A stretch of DNA of 64,000 nucleotides from Nigrospora sphaerica (taxonomy: Eukaryota > Ascomycota > Sordariomycetes > Amphisphaeriales > Apiosporaceae), in NCBI GenBank assembly GCA_018287875.1, contig JAGVVL010000013.1:1860001-1924000 (forward strand), written 5' to 3'. A program made the position numbers and the translations under genes. The notes beneath the pieces were generated by a model. The model was not told where the DNA came from. It was given only the letters and a program-made list of their open reading frames with translations, and ran no database searches. Position 1 is the first letter of the stretch. Each line of letters begins with the position of its first letter. Shown here one piece after another: positions 45,813 to 57,139 of this stretch.

Positions 45813-48800
45813 TTAGTTCTTCTCTGCCCTCTGGGCCTGTAATGGATCATAGGCCTGTCTTGTCCCTTGCCTTCTTGCTTGCTGTTCGAACCGTTGCACT
45901 AATATAGGTGCGTGCTGTAGATGTCTTGCTGGCTCCCACTGATTATATTCTGCAGGCCAGCCCTTCCACTTCACTAGGTACTGGTACCCGCCGTGTCGCT
46001 TGCGTTTCGCTAAGATGTCTTCGACTTCCCATTCTTCTTCGTCGTCCTCAAGCTCGGGGCCTTGTAAGAAGTCCTCGGCCCGGCTTCCAAGACGGATATT
46101 CCATGGCTCAAGGAGGGACACCGGGAAAACGTCGTGGAGTCGCTGGTATTTTGTCGGTAATGCGATGCGGTAGGCGGCACGGCCAACCTTCTCGGTGATC
46201 TTGAACGGTCCGAGGAACTTAGGCTTTAGCTTATTGTTCACTTTTAACCGCAGGTTCCTTGTCGATAGCCCTACGAGGTCGCCTGTCCTCATGTGTAGGG
46301 GTTGGTGTCTCCGGTTATACCACTTCTGCTGTGCCGCTGTGGCGTTTTGCCAGCGAGTCTGTAGCTTTTCCCTAACGGCTTGTAGGCGTTCGATCCGTTC
46401 TTTAGCGGCTGGCACCTCCCTCCCCGGGGGTTCGTCCACGATCCCCTCACGGATTTCGGGGTTGTATCCGTAGAGTGCTAAAAATGGGGAGATGCCCGTT
46501 GTTGCGCTCGTCGCGTTATTAACTGCGAACTCTGCTTCGCCGAGGAGTCGTGGCCATGCCGCTGGTTCGTCGCCAGTGAAGCACCGTAGGTATACCTCTA
46601 GTACCTGGTTAGCCCTTTCTGTTTGGCCGTCTGTTTGGGGATGGAAGGCTGTAGATAGCCTCTGTTTAATCCTCGAGTAGAAGCAAAGGTTCGACCAGAA
46701 CTCGCTAGTGAATAGGCTGCCCCTGTCTGACACAATCCCTCTTGGGGCTCCGTATCGCAGTTCGATCTCTTTATGCAATAGCTCTGCAAGCTGCGGGCTC
46801 GTCATCGACGTATTGACAGCGAAGAACCGACTCATCTTCGTATACCTGTCTACCACGACCAGGATGGCATTCACCGGGTCCCCCTGGAACTGCGCTTCAG
46901 GCAGGCCGGTGATGAAGTCCATTGTGATCTCCTGCCATGGTCCTTGTGGTAGCGGTAACGACTGTAGCTCGCCATAAGGTCGATGTCTCTTCGCCTTTGT
47001 TCCTTGGCATACCTCGCAGCTATCCACCCACGCGGCGACGTCGATAGCGAGATGCTTCCAGTAGTACTTCCTACGGATCAGTTCTTCTGTCCGTTTTCGT
47101 CCAAAGTGCCCTGCAAGGGGGTCGTCATGGTAGGTCTCTAGGATAGTATCCTTTAGAGCCTTCGAGGCCGGTATCACCACCTTGCCTTTAAACAACAGCG
47201 TGCTGCCAACCACTGACCAGTCACCTGCGTTTCGCTGCGAGGACGCGTCCGTCTCTCCAGCAAGACGACGTTGCGTCTCTGGGACTAATTTGTAGCCCAG
47301 CCTAACTAGTCTCTTCGATCTAGCCGGCTCATCCTCCGAGGTCTCCTTAACCACTCGGGCATCCGAGTGCTCCTTTGCTCCCCGGGCATCTGGGGCTCTG
47401 CTCACTTCCCAGGCATCAAGGCGACGTTGTGTCCCTGGGACTAATTTGTAGCCCAGCCTAACTAGTCTCTTCGATCTAGCCGGCTCATCCTCCGAGGTCT
47501 CCTTAACCACTCGGGCATCCGAGTGCTCCTTTGCTCCCCGGGCATCTGGGGCTCTGCTCACTTCCCAGGCATCAAGGCGACGTTGTGTCCCTGGGACTAA
47601 TTTGTAGCCCAGCCTAACTAGTCTCTTCGATCTAGCCGGCTCATCCTCCGAGGGCCCCTTAGCCCCTCGGGCATCCGGGTGCTCCTTTGCTCCCCGGGCA
47701 TCTGGGGCTCTGCTCGCTTCCCAGGCATCAAGACGGGATCGCGTCTCTGGCTCATCCTCCGAGGGCTCCTTAGCCCCTCGGGCATCCGGGTGCTCCTTTG
47801 CTCCCCGGGCATCTGGGGCTCTGCTCGCTTCCCAGGCATCAAGACGGGTTCGCGTCTTTAGCTCATCCTCCGAGGGCTCCTTAGCCCCTCGGGCATCCGA
47901 GTGCTCCTTTGCTCCTCGGGCATCTGGGGCTCTGCTCGCTTCCCAGGCATCAAGACGGGCTCGCGTCTCTGGGTCCGTTCTCTGGCCCTGTCTGACTAGT
48001 TCCTTAAACTTAGCCGACCCTTCGTCTGAATAAATATTCTCGCCTTGTAAGGCACCTCTCGCCTGGCGATACTTTGTCGCGCCGGTGGCGCCAACATATG
48101 TTGCGATCAACTGAGGTAGGGGTGCACTAGCCCGTGCCCCTTGGATATGCACTACCTTAGCGTGTAAGGTGTCGAGGAGTTCAGTCCTCGGCGGCATTTC
48201 GCCCTTAAAGTCTGGTCTTCTCGACGGCGCGTCCGCGGGGTTGCTCTTGCCAGGCCTATGTTTGATGTTGAAGTCAAAAGGAGCCAAGAACATGCACCAC
48301 CGCGCTTGACGCCCGTTAAGTCGACTCTGCTTCATAAACACTTGGAGGTTCTGGTGGTCTGTAAGTACTTCCACTGGCTGCAGGCTACCTTGGAGGTAGT
48401 GCCGCCAGTGCTTGAAGGACTCCACGATAGCCATCATCTCCTTATCCGGTACGGAGTACGCCAGTTCAGCGGCGTTGAACTTGCGAGACCAAAACGCAAT
48501 GGGGGCGAATCGCCCACTATCATCCGCTTGCGTTAGCACACCTGCCATTGCAAAATCCGATGCGTCAGTTTCCACTCGGGTGAGCCGCTGGCTATCGAAG
48601 TGACGGAGTAACGGTGCCTTAATGAAAGCATCCTGGAGTTGCTTAAAGGCCTGGACCTCTTTAAGTCCCATAGAGGCTAAGCCTGGCTTCCTGCCTCGAA
48701 CCATCCCCTTAAGCTGGTTATGTAAGGGGCGAGCAATATGGGAGTACCGGTAAATGAATCGTCGGTAGAAGTTGCAGAACCCAAGGAAAACCTGGATATC

Positions 48801-49256
48801 ATGGAAGCTCTGAGGAAGCGGCCACTCCTGGATAGTGGACACCCGACTAGGCTCCATCGATATGCCGTCGCGCGAGATAATAAATCCTAGGAACTCGACA
48901 TGGTCCTGGAAAAAGGAACACTTGGAGGGCTTAGCGAAAAGCTCGGCCTCACGGAGGCGCTGTAGTACGCTTTGGAGGTCCTGAGCATGGGTGTTGCGGT
49001 CCTTAGAGAAGATAAGGATATCGTCGAGGTATGCGACGCAGACGACGTCGAGTAGGCCTTGGAGCGCCTCATGGATATACCCTTGGAAGGTGGCTGGCGC
49101 GTTGGTGAGCCCAAAAGGCATAACCACATACTCGAAGTGACCGTAACGCGTGCGAAAGGCTGTCTTCCACTCGTCTCCTCGCCGGATGCGAATCCTATGG
49201 TAGGCGTCCTTAACGTCGATCTTAGAAAAGAACTGGGAGCCGGATACCCTATCCAT
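45813..49256 (-). CDS. Gypsy-2 pol: RT, RNase H, integrase, chromodomain
   Basis: 1,147-codon open frame, continuing the ORF ending at 49268 across a one-base shift. RT: FFSKIDVKDAYHRIRI, MPFGLTNAPATFQ, YLDDILIFS; RNase H with E-T-D-A-S-D and LTDHQNLQVF; then an unusual ~240-residue tandem-repeat spacer; integrase zinc segment (ETYHDDPLAGHFGRKRTEEL ... C-E-V-C) and core ([32 protein letters not shown]); chromodomain (EWEVEDILAKRKRHGGYQYL). All catalytic motifs are present. At ~49265-49280 the coding strand lacks one C in TACCC, converting R-Y-P-L-P-L-I into a stop. Confidence 0.93.
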   Translation of the reverse strand: MDRVSGSQFFSKIDVKDAYHRIRIRRGDEWKTAFRTRYGHFEYVVMPFGLTNAPATFQGYIHEALQGLLDVVCVAYLDDILIFSKDRNTHAQDLQSVLQRLREAELFAKPSKCSFFQDHVEFLGFIISRDGISMEPSRVSTIQEWPLPQSFHDIQVFLGFCNFYRRFIYRYSHIARPLHNQLKGMVRGRKPGLASMGLKEVQAFKQLQDAFIKAPLLRHFDSQRLTRVETDASDFAMAGVLTQADDSGRFAPIAFWSRKFNAAELAYSVPDKEMMAIVESFKHWRHYLQGSLQPVEVLTDHQNLQVFMKQSRLNGRQARWCMFLAPFDFNIKHRPGKSNPADAPSRRPDFKGEMPPRTELLDTLHAKVVHIQGARASAPLPQLIATYVGATGATKYRQARGALQGENIYSDEGSAKFKELVRQGQRTDPETRARLDAWEASRAPDARGAKEHSDARGAKEPSEDELKTRTRLDAWEASRAPDARGAKEHPDARGAKEPSEDEPETRSRLDAWEASRAPDARGAKEHPDARGAKGPSEDEPARSKRLVRLGYKLVPGTQRRLDAWEVSRAPDARGAKEHSDARVVKETSEDEPARSKRLVRLGYKLVPGTQRRLDAWEVSRAPDARGAKEHSDARVVKETSEDEPARSKRLVRLGYKLVPETQRRLAGETDASSQRNAGDWSVVGSTLLFKGKVVIPASKALKDTILETYHDDPLAGHFGRKRTEELIRRKYYWKHLAIDVAAWVDSCEVCQGTKAKRHRPYGELQSLPLPQGPWQEITMDFITGLPEAQFQGDPVNAILVVVDRYTKMSRFFAVNTSMTSPQLAELLHKEIELRYGAPRGIVSDRGSLFTSEFWSNLCFYSRIKQRLSTAFHPQTDGQTERANQVLEVYLRCFTGDEPAAWPRLLGEAEFAVNNATSATTGISPFLALYGYNPEIREGIVDEPPGREVPAAKERIERLQAVREKLQTRWQNATAAQQKWYNRRHQPLHMRTGDLVGLSTRNLRLKVNNKLKPKFLGPFKITEKVGRAAYRIALPTKYQRLHDVFPVSLLEPWNIRLGSRAEDFLQGPELEDDEEEWEVEDILAKRKRHGGYQYLVKWKGWPAEYNQWEPARHLQHAPILVQRFEQQARRQGTRQAYDPLQAQRAEKN
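47268..47985 (-). repeat. In-frame tandem repeat inside Gypsy-2 pol
   Basis: Units of 156 bp (marker GGGACTAATT at 47281, 47437 and 47593) and 111 bp (marker AGGCATC at 47723, 47834 and 47945). Both are multiples of three. The 111-bp unit encodes ~37 residues (RLDAWEASRAPDARGAKEH, then DARGAKEPSEDE); the 156-bp unit adds a 15-residue module, ARSKRLVRLGYKLVP. Between RNase H and integrase. Confidence 0.92.
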
Positions 49257-49267
49257 GATCTCAGTAA

Positions 49268-51305
49268 TTAAGGGTAAGGGTACCGGTTCTTCACCGTGAC
49301 CTGGTTGAGGCCCCGGTAGTCAACGCAAAGGCGGAGTGTACCGTCCTTCTTGGGGACGAATAAAATGGGAGCGCCAGCTGGGCTCTTCGACGGTTGGATC
49401 CTGCCGCTTCGTAGGTTTGTCTCTAGGTATTCGCGAAGTTCTCGTAATTCGTCTTGAGCGAGAGGGTAGATAGGGCCGTAAGGTGGGGAGGTGTCCGGCA
49501 GGAGATCGATGGCATGGTCCGAGGCCTTGTGGTCCGGAACCTGGTTGGCCTCTTGGGCGCTGAAGACGTCGAGAAACGAGCGGAGCTCTGCCGGAATGCT
49601 GTCGAGATCTTGGCTAGCCACAGGCTCGTCTTCGTCTGGCAGAGCTAGGGTTGGTAGCATTGTCACCGCATACACATGCGCTGAACCACGCGCTTGGTCC
49701 AGGAACTGCGGCGCAGTAAGGAGCTCGCTCTTCGCTATCTCTAAGCCGAAGAGCCACCTATCGCTAGCAGGTTCGAGGATCACACGGTGCTCGTTCAGGA
49801 ATGTGCGGGATAACAGGATAGGGCTCCCTTCAGTGCGAGGGTCTCGATCAATGGCGACGCAGAGGCGTCGACAAGTCCGCGTGGTGCCCCGGTCATCCGT
49901 GATACGAAAGGGGACCTCGTAAACACCGTAAGTAGGGCAACGTAGCTGCCCAACGGCGTGGATAGTCGGTGGTTCGACACTGCTTCGCTGGAGGTTTGCG
50001 GTCTGAGCAAAAGCGAAGCTTACGCAGTCCACCTCGGCACAAGTGTCTAAGTCGGCATGAGTTTGGAGATTCGTTCCATTCTCTATCGTGACACGAGTGT
50101 GTAGGCGGGTCGTAACCCTTAACAGCGAAGGCTCTGTAGAGTAGGGTGCCTCTACAGGGCCCGGGCTTTCCCTGGTTTGCCTGGTGTTCGCGGCCGCCTC
50201 GGCGGTGATGCGCCTCCTGTGCGCTGGCTCTTGGGCAGCTAGGGGACAGGTGCTCCTCGCTCCCACAGGTATAGCAGGTTAGGACTCGTCCGTTCCGTCC
50301 GATAGGGTTCCTCCCTCCAGCTCTCGGGGCTTGCGGTCGGCGGGGCTCGTAAGGTCGGCGCGGGTCGGGCGTAATCGAGTTTCTGCTCTCAAAGTGGTCC
50401 GTGCGTGGGCGGTTCTGCGGGAATTCTCTGCCTCCTTGATAGCGTTTCGATGGTCGCTCAAAGTGCGTGTCCGCTCTTCGTTTATTCCGGCTGTCTGACC
50501 TAGCCCATTCATCCCATCGGCTCTGAGCCCAGATGACCATTTGGGCCCGACTCGTTGGCTTTGCACCACCGTATATGTTAAGGTACGACTGGAACTGGGG
50601 TTCAAGCTTGGCGAAGAAACAGCGCATACGCTCCTCTTCACTCGTTCGCTGTAGCTGTTTCTCGAGGCCGGCGAGGTAGATATCGAAGTCTCGAGGGCTC
50701 TGCGTAGGCCCTTGGGCGGCGTTGTTAAGTTGGTTCGCGATGATGTACTCTTGGTTCTCCGCATTGCGTAATAAGGAGAGTGTCCACTCCTCAAAGGCTG
50801 GGTAGTCGTTGTAAACAGCATCTCGTTCCTCTGGTGACTCGTAGTCGCTTAGCCGTCGTTTCCACAGCGTGCGTGCCTCCTGTTCCATATAGTCGAGTGC
50901 AAATAGGATGCGCTTTCTATGTTTCTTGAAGCGTTTCGTGGCGCGCATGAAGGCTAGCTCGAGGTCGCCTAGCCATTCCTCGCGTTGTCGGAACCCCCAC
51001 GAACATTTAAAAGTATCGATGTTGCGCGTGCGGAGGTCGCGGCCTTGGTCGGAAGAAGAGGAGGAGTCGCGTCGCGGTCGCGCCGGTGTCGACATGCTGT
51101 TGGTGTCGAGCCCAAGGGCGAGGCGGAGTTCTCGCTCCTTTTCCTTTTGCTGCTGGAGCTGTTCTAAGAGGCGGATACGCGCATTGATATCTTCGAGCTG
51201 TCGTTCCTCTATCGAGAGGTCGGCGGTAGGCTGAATGACCGCGATGCTTTCGGGTGTTTCGCTTGGGGCGGCGGTCGCCGGGGTAGTTCTGTTTCCCCTT
51301 ACCAT
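49268..51305 (-). CDS. Gypsy-2 gag, protease and start of RT
   Basis: Gag from ATG 51305 ([10 protein letters not shown]; the longer ORF starts with GTG inside the LTR): coiled-coil stretch ([19 protein letters not shown]), capsid-like region ([19 protein letters not shown]) and a CCHC knuckle [14 protein letters not shown] near 50250. The frame then shifts by one (between ~50270 and 50120) into protease ([16 protein letters not shown]) and the N-terminus of RT ([20 protein letters not shown]), ending at 49268 because of a missing base. The gag-pol shift could be programmed or an indel. Confidence 0.88.
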
Positions 51306-51352
51306 CTTGCCGCTCGCTACCGTATAGGTGACGTTAAGAGAAGAATCAGAAT

Positions 51353-51565
51353 TGTAAGGATCCGAAGGAATCACAATGGCACCGTCAGGTATAGGGTAGC
51401 GAAGGGCAGGCTCAATTCCACTGCAAGACTGATTCTTGCAGAATCCAAGTTCAGGTCGGGCGCCAGCAGTGCGCCCGCTCCTCGCTAGTAGGCCGCCGGT
51501 GGGTCTGTGCCGCAGGTCAGGTGACCAGCCTGCGGATGCACCTCTCCAACGCCTCCTCCCTTACA
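51353..51565 (-). repeat. 5' LTR of Gypsy-2
   Basis: 213 bp, about one substitution from 44041-44253 (GCCGCC versus GCTGCC). Followed by the target duplication TTTAA (51566-51570). Confidence 0.95.
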
Positions 51566-51570
51566 TTTAA

Positions 51571-54017
51571 CTAATTAAGATACTATAATAGCTAATTAGT
51601 ACTTTATGTAGTTTTTAATTAAGGTCCTTATAATAAAGGGGACCTTAATCTCTTACTATATATATTCTTAAAAAAAGATATACAATTTCAAAACTTATCA
51701 AAGACCTTGATAATTATACTTTTCACATGTATTCTAAAAAAGAATAGCACTCTTTATTCTTATATTAGTTATAATTGTCTTGTAAAGGCTATTAAAAAGG
51801 ACTAATACACTTCACTTTTAAACATTGTTAAAAATTAATATTAAAAATGCTTATTATAAGATTTAGATGAAGTGAAGAGATAAATAAAAGATAACGCTAT
51901 ATACATGTACCCACTTTAAATACATTGTTATATATTTTAAGCTAATAAATCTTTGGATTAGCCTCTAATGGTTTATTTATAGAGCATTTTAGGGCTTACT
52001 TAACGTCTCTTATTTAATGTACATAAAAAGATCGTTACTTAGTTCGAAGATTATAGTATTTATCTTTAAGACCTTAAAATTATAATATAATAACTTTATA
52101 AATAAAGTATAAGATTAACCGCTTTAGATTGCTCTTATTAAAAATTATTTTTAATACTAAAACATTTGTTATCTACGTATTAATATTAAATTGAGCTTAT
52201 TGAAGTGTTCATTACTAGAAAGTGGCTATTATATGAAATTTCCATGGCATTAAAGTCCTCTTAAAGTTTTAAGCTGTTATAAGCAATTTATTAACTAATA
52301 CTTTTCACTCTAAAGCATTGAAGTAATTAATGATAGAGAACTATATAATGAAAGAAGTGATAACCTATAAATATAACACTTATAAAAATTTAAAAATTTG
52401 AAAAAACTAGTGAAAGAGAATAACACAAAGAAAGATATTTGAAGTTATATAATATAAGACTTATAAAGTATAAACCTTTAATTATCTTTGAACGCCTTTA
52501 TTTCTATACCTCTTCTTTAGTATCTCGTCAATAAGTTTTATATATAAAGATAAAATATGGTTTTTAAAGTGCTAAACCTAATTTAAGCCCGTTCTATCAT
52601 TAGGTTATTTATTAAAGGTAAGTTTTATAGCTTAATTACGTAAGATACTGTTATCAGCGCATTAAGTAATAAGGTAATAAGAGCTCTTTATTATAGTAAT
52701 AAGCGAGATATATTAAATATTTCAATAAACGCCCTAAATAAAATAACTTATTTATGAAAATTAAGTCAAATAACTTTTTCCTTTTTGGTATAATCGGCAT
52801 TGATTATAACTATTTTGAATGAAATTAAACTTATTATAAAGCTAGTCCTGTTAAACTATAGACGACCTCCCTTTAAGTACTGTACTTGGCCTTTAAATAT
52901 ATAAAAGTGCGAATTAGCCCGAACTCTTTTTAAAAGATCTTCATAAAAGGCCCTTTAATATTTATATATGAATGAAAACGTGTCTAAAGTTATAGTTACT
53001 ACTTCATAGAGTTTAAAGCTTAATATACATTAATATGTAATACTTCGCACTGTTGGAAAATATAAAACTATATCTTTTACATAGTGTAAGCGTAATGTAA
53101 ACCTTAAGTGTTTAAGTCGATAATATATTAAATAAACATTTTCTTTGTTTAATAAAGTTAAGCGACTTTAATTTTTTAGTGTGCTGCTTTAAGTGCGTTT
53201 TCTTATTTACTCTATCGTAAATAGTGTAATAAGAGATCTAGAATATACATATAACATAACGGATAGTTAAATCACCTAAGACTCTTAAGAACGCTTAAAG
53301 TGGTCAAAGTAGAAATATAGTAAAGGTAGGCGAATTATTTATTTAATCGTCTTATATAATATTTACACTATTTTTTTAAGTAAAAGAAAAACTAAGATTA
53401 GAAACATTATTAAAGTAAACTAAAGAATAAACTTAGAAACGTGACGCTATTTTGACACTTATACATTAAATAACTAATTAAGGCTTAAGAAGTAAAGGTA
53501 TATTATAGTATTTAATGAGTAAGAGAGTTATGAAATAATAAGCCAGCAAAATCAAGGAGACTAAGTAAGTTAAGCTATAAGTTTAACCTTAAGATAAAAT
53601 ATTACTTTATTAGAGTGATAACGTAAGTGTGACTTAAGTCGCTGAATTAATTAAGTCCCTTACCTCCGCTATATTTTCATTTTGATTACTTTAAGCGTAT
53701 CTTTCTTTTTTAATAAGTATACTATAGCGTTCTTCACTGTCTTACGTGATTTTAACGGTTTACGCGACTTTAACCAACCTTATAATAACTTTTCATTACG
53801 TTATACTCGCCTTTTACGTGCTTTATTAAAAATATATCATAAAAAACTCACCCGTAGTAATATTCTTAATAATAAGAGTTACCTAACTTTATTAAAGAGA
53901 CACCGCTTATTTGATATACTATTAATTTTAAAAGGTTTACCTTATGCTTATATAATGTTGAATATCTCATTAATATTGATACTTAGCTACATAGAGTATT
54001 ATATATTATTATACATT
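51571..54017. other. AT-rich RIP block with a faint Pogo-A relic
   Basis: No gene. ~52,800-53,230 is weakly alignable with the transposase N-terminal half of Pogo-A (compare 42270-42700), heavily mutated. The 125-residue ORF at 53682 has only AT-driven I/L/Y/K composition and no domain. Confidence 0.5.
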
Positions 54018-54240
54018 TATAGGAGTCAGGAGGAGTCATACTGGTACCGTCAGGTATAAGATAGCGAAGGGTAGTCTTCATTCAATTGCAAGACTGATTC
54101 TTATAGAATCTAAGTTCAAGTCGGGCGCTAGCGGTGCGCTCGCCCCTCGCTAGTAGGTCGCCAGCGGGTTTGTGCCACAGGTTAGGTGACTAGCCTGCGG
54201 GTGCGTGGGGAGCACCTCTCTAGCGCTTCTTCTCTTATAA
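54018..54240 (-). repeat. Degenerate solo LTR of the Gypsy-2 family
   Basis: Recognisable along its length (CTGGTACCGTCAGGTATAAG, CAAGTCGGGCGCTAGCGG, GGTGACTAGCCTGCGG) but with many transitions and a small insertion (GTGCGTGGGGAGCACC); the ends have become TATAGGAG...CTTATAA. An old RIP-affected copy; borders ± a few bases. Confidence 0.8.
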
Positions 54241-55073
54241 TATTAAGTTAAACTTCGTTAAGTATTAATTATAACTCTGAACTCTTTTTTTATATATAAC
54301 GTAGATGACAAGCGAGTGGCGCAGACAAGCGAGTGGCGCACCTTTCGGCATCTCCACGAGAAATCAATTAATTATGCAACCACAACGCCGTAAATCAATT
54401 CAAACTAATTGGAATATGACTCTCAGGAGGTTTCTACATCTATTTCACAAGTACGTGCATTATAACCGGTGTTTCCGCAGATGCCACAACGCTGTTCGCG
54501 CGGTTGCGCCCTCCTTACGCGACTACTACTCGCACGTGTTGCCTCACTTAACTGCGCATCCACGTCCTTTTGATCTAAAAGATCTAATCCCTCGCCAATC
54601 TCGAGTGTTCCTCCTTGCCGTAGACGTGTTTTCTTCGCTCTCCGACGTTTTGCGAGGCTAGAATTCGCCTCTCGAAGTGTCTTAACCTCCGCCCGTAAAG
54701 GGCGTTCTCGTGCATTATCGCCATCGCACCCTTCGCAAACTGGTCGACTGCCGATAAAATCGGTGTCGGAGAGCTTCCCTAGTGACGGCGGATTCGGCTT
54801 TGAATAAAATCGGTTTGCGAAGTTGCCTCGGTCGGGTTGTGCGGCGTTTGGGAGGCCAAAGGGATAGTCGCAGCCGGGAGGCTTCCAGTCGGCGAAGGCG
54901 TTGATAACTTCACGTCGAGCTTCGAGATGACCTTGTCCGGGTTAAGAGGGACTAAACCAGCCCCGCGGAATCCGGATTTGACGTTTTCGGGTGTAAAAAT
55001 CTTAACAAACGCGGCGTGGAAGGCGATGAGGAACTCGGCCTTCGTAATATGGTTCACGTGTGCCTTTATAAAC

Positions 55074-57139
55074 TGTTGGAAGTGGTGGTTTGATCGAAAA
55101 GAGGAAGCAACCCCTTTATAAGGGCTCTTTCGATCTTGGAGGTCGTTTCTATAAAGAAACACGGAAGGATAAGGAACTTCTCTTCAAGAGGAACAAGAGT
55201 GTATTTCGTGTGCTTGCTTGCTTGCTTGCTTATTTCCGAGACTATGTACACAAAGAGAGAAGATTTATCCCTTATTTATACCCTTTTAACCCTTTATCCT
55301 CTTAGTAATACAAAGAGGAGACGCGTAAGTGGACGCGTAAGCAGTGACGTGGCTTAGAAGCACGTGGACGCTTATAGAACCTCGTGGGACCATGTGGAGG
55401 CTTGTGGAACCTTATGGAAGTACATGGAAACTCGTAGAAACTTATAGAAGGTTCCAAGTGGCGTAGGCCACGTATGCAGGAAAAGTGGCCCTAGCTTTAG
55501 GGTAGGGTGGCCCGTGCTGTTAGGTAAGGTGGCCCGAGCTTTAGGGCAGTCTCGGTTAAAGGACTAGCTTTTCAATAAGTGCATAGCTAAGTCCTTAACG
55601 AAGGATAACGGTATAGGGGTAAGCCCTATACTTTTAACACCCCCTCTTTTAACCTATACCGTTAGAAGGCTTTATAAGGTAAGAGGAGTAGAAAGACTTA
55701 TATTCGTAAAGAAATGCTTTCTTTAAGGACTTATACCTTTAAAAAGAAGCCTCTTAAAGGACTTATAGCTGCTATAAAAGAGCATGCCTTTATAAGGCAG
55801 TTTAAAGTCATGCTAAGGACTTAACACCCCCTTTTTTACAGCTATATAAGGTATAAGGAGTAGAAAGACTTATATTCGTAAAGAAATGCTTTCTTTAAGG
55901 ACTTGTACCCTTATAAAAGAAGGGAAGCCTCTTTAAAGGTCTTATAGCCATGGAGACGGATGCCTTTTTCTGGCAGTTTATAGTCATGCTAAGGACTAGT
56001 ACGGCAGTTTATAGTCATGCTAAGGACTAGTACGGCAGTTTATAGTCATGCTAAGGACTAGAGAAGTTCCATCCGCTTATCTTCCGGTATACACTCTTTA
56101 GTAAGATTTCGGCTATTTCTCTTATAAAAAGAGAAGCATCGCTATATCCGTAAAGGAGGGAAAGCGATATTCGGTTTCTCATTACCGAAAAGAGCCTCGA
56201 AATATCCGTATAATAGTTAACAGATAAGTAACCGATAAAATCGGCAAACATCGAATATAGCTTATTTAATTCCTAAGGGTAAGGAATAAATAAGTAGCCA
56301 TATGTTCTTCGGGACGCCGAGAACGGCTAATTCGATAATATTCGCTTAAAGCGAAGCCGAGGACTTTAAGACATCCGTATCGTTTCGAAGTCCGGAACGA
56401 ATTTGTAGCTTTAAGGACTTAAGGTCGCCTTTATAAGCTTTTCGGAGTCGTGGGAGCTACGGAAGACTTAGGGTCGCTTCCCAGTAGCTTATAAGCCGAG
56501 GGGTGTCCGAGGAAAACCGACGAAGGAGGTTAACGGGGCGTACATCGAAAGATATCGGCCCGGGCTCATAACCTGTTGGAAGTGGTGGTTTGATCGAAAA
56601 GAGGAAGCAATCCCTTTATAAGGGCTCTTTCGATCTCGGAGGTCGTTTCTATAAAGAAACACGGAAGGATAAGGAACTTCTCTTCAAGAGGAACAAGAGT
56701 GTATTTCGTGTGCTTGCTTGCTTGCTTGCTTATTTCCGAGACTATGTACACAAAGAGAGAAGATTTATCCCTTATTTATACCCTTTTAACCCTTTATCCT
56801 CTTAGTAATACAAAGAGGAGACGCGTAAGTGGACGCGTAAGCAGTGACGTGGCTTAGAAGCACGTGGACGCTTATAGAACCTCGTGGGACCATGTGGAGG
56901 CTTGTGGAACCTTATGGAAGTACATGGAAACTCGTAGAAACTTATAGAAGGTTCCGAGTGGCGTAGGCCACGTATGCAGGAAAAGTGGCCCTAGCTTTAG
57001 GGTAGGGTGGCCCGTGCTGTTAGGTAAGGTGGCCCGAGCTTTAGGGCAGTCTCGGTTAAAGGACTAGCTTTTCAATAAGTGCATAGCTAAGTCCTTAACG
57101 AAGGATAACGGTATAGGGGTAAGCCCTATACTTTTAACA
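55074..57139 (-). mobile_element. Non-autonomous Copia-type LTR element (TRIM/LARD-like)
   Basis: 2,066 bp: LTRs 55074-55639 and 56574-57139 (566 bp each, about three transitions apart; TGTTGGAA...TTTTAACA) and the target duplication TAAAC (55069-55073, 57140-57144). On the minus strand the 5' LTR is followed at once by GGTTATGAGCCCGGGCCGA, complementary to the initiator tRNA-Met anticodon region (Copia-type half-tRNA primer), and the 3' LTR is preceded by AAAAGAGGGGG, a polypurine tract. The 934-bp interior (55640-56573) has no protein-coding ORF. Confidence 0.92.
55972..56064. repeat. 31-bp tandem repeat, three copies, in the LTR-element interior
   Basis: Units start GGCAGTTTATAGTCATGCTA at 55972, 56003 and 56034. 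A further ~60-bp direct repeat (AGGAGTAGAAAGACTTATAT...) occurs at ~55685 and ~55856. Confidence 0.9.

Larger units (their letters stand above)
44041..51565 (-). mobile_element. Ty3/Gypsy chromodomain retrotransposon (Gypsy-2)
   Basis: A 7,525-bp element with 213-bp LTRs (44041-44253 and 51353-51565) differing at about one position, and the target duplication TTTAA (44036-44040, 51566-51570). Gag and pol are on the minus strand; a G-rich tract next to the left LTR (minus GAGGGGGGG) is the probable polypurine tract. It is not RIP-mutated. The ~1.5 kb between integrase and the 3' LTR (44254-45812) is not pol; it holds a spliced gene on the opposite strand. Solo LTRs of this family occur at 6342/12418, 40254 and 54018. 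Confidence 0.95.

Noticed and set aside
47618..47861. Repeat-rich ORFs on both strands at 47.6-47.9 kb resembling a CRISPR-like array
   Set aside because: Repeats are contiguous, 111 or 156 bp, with no spacers, and are coding units of Gypsy-2 pol.
53682..54059. 125-codon ORF in AT-rich DNA
   Set aside because: Composition-driven I/L/Y/K/F residues, no domain, overlaps the eroded solo LTR; chance opening in RIP-mutated DNA.
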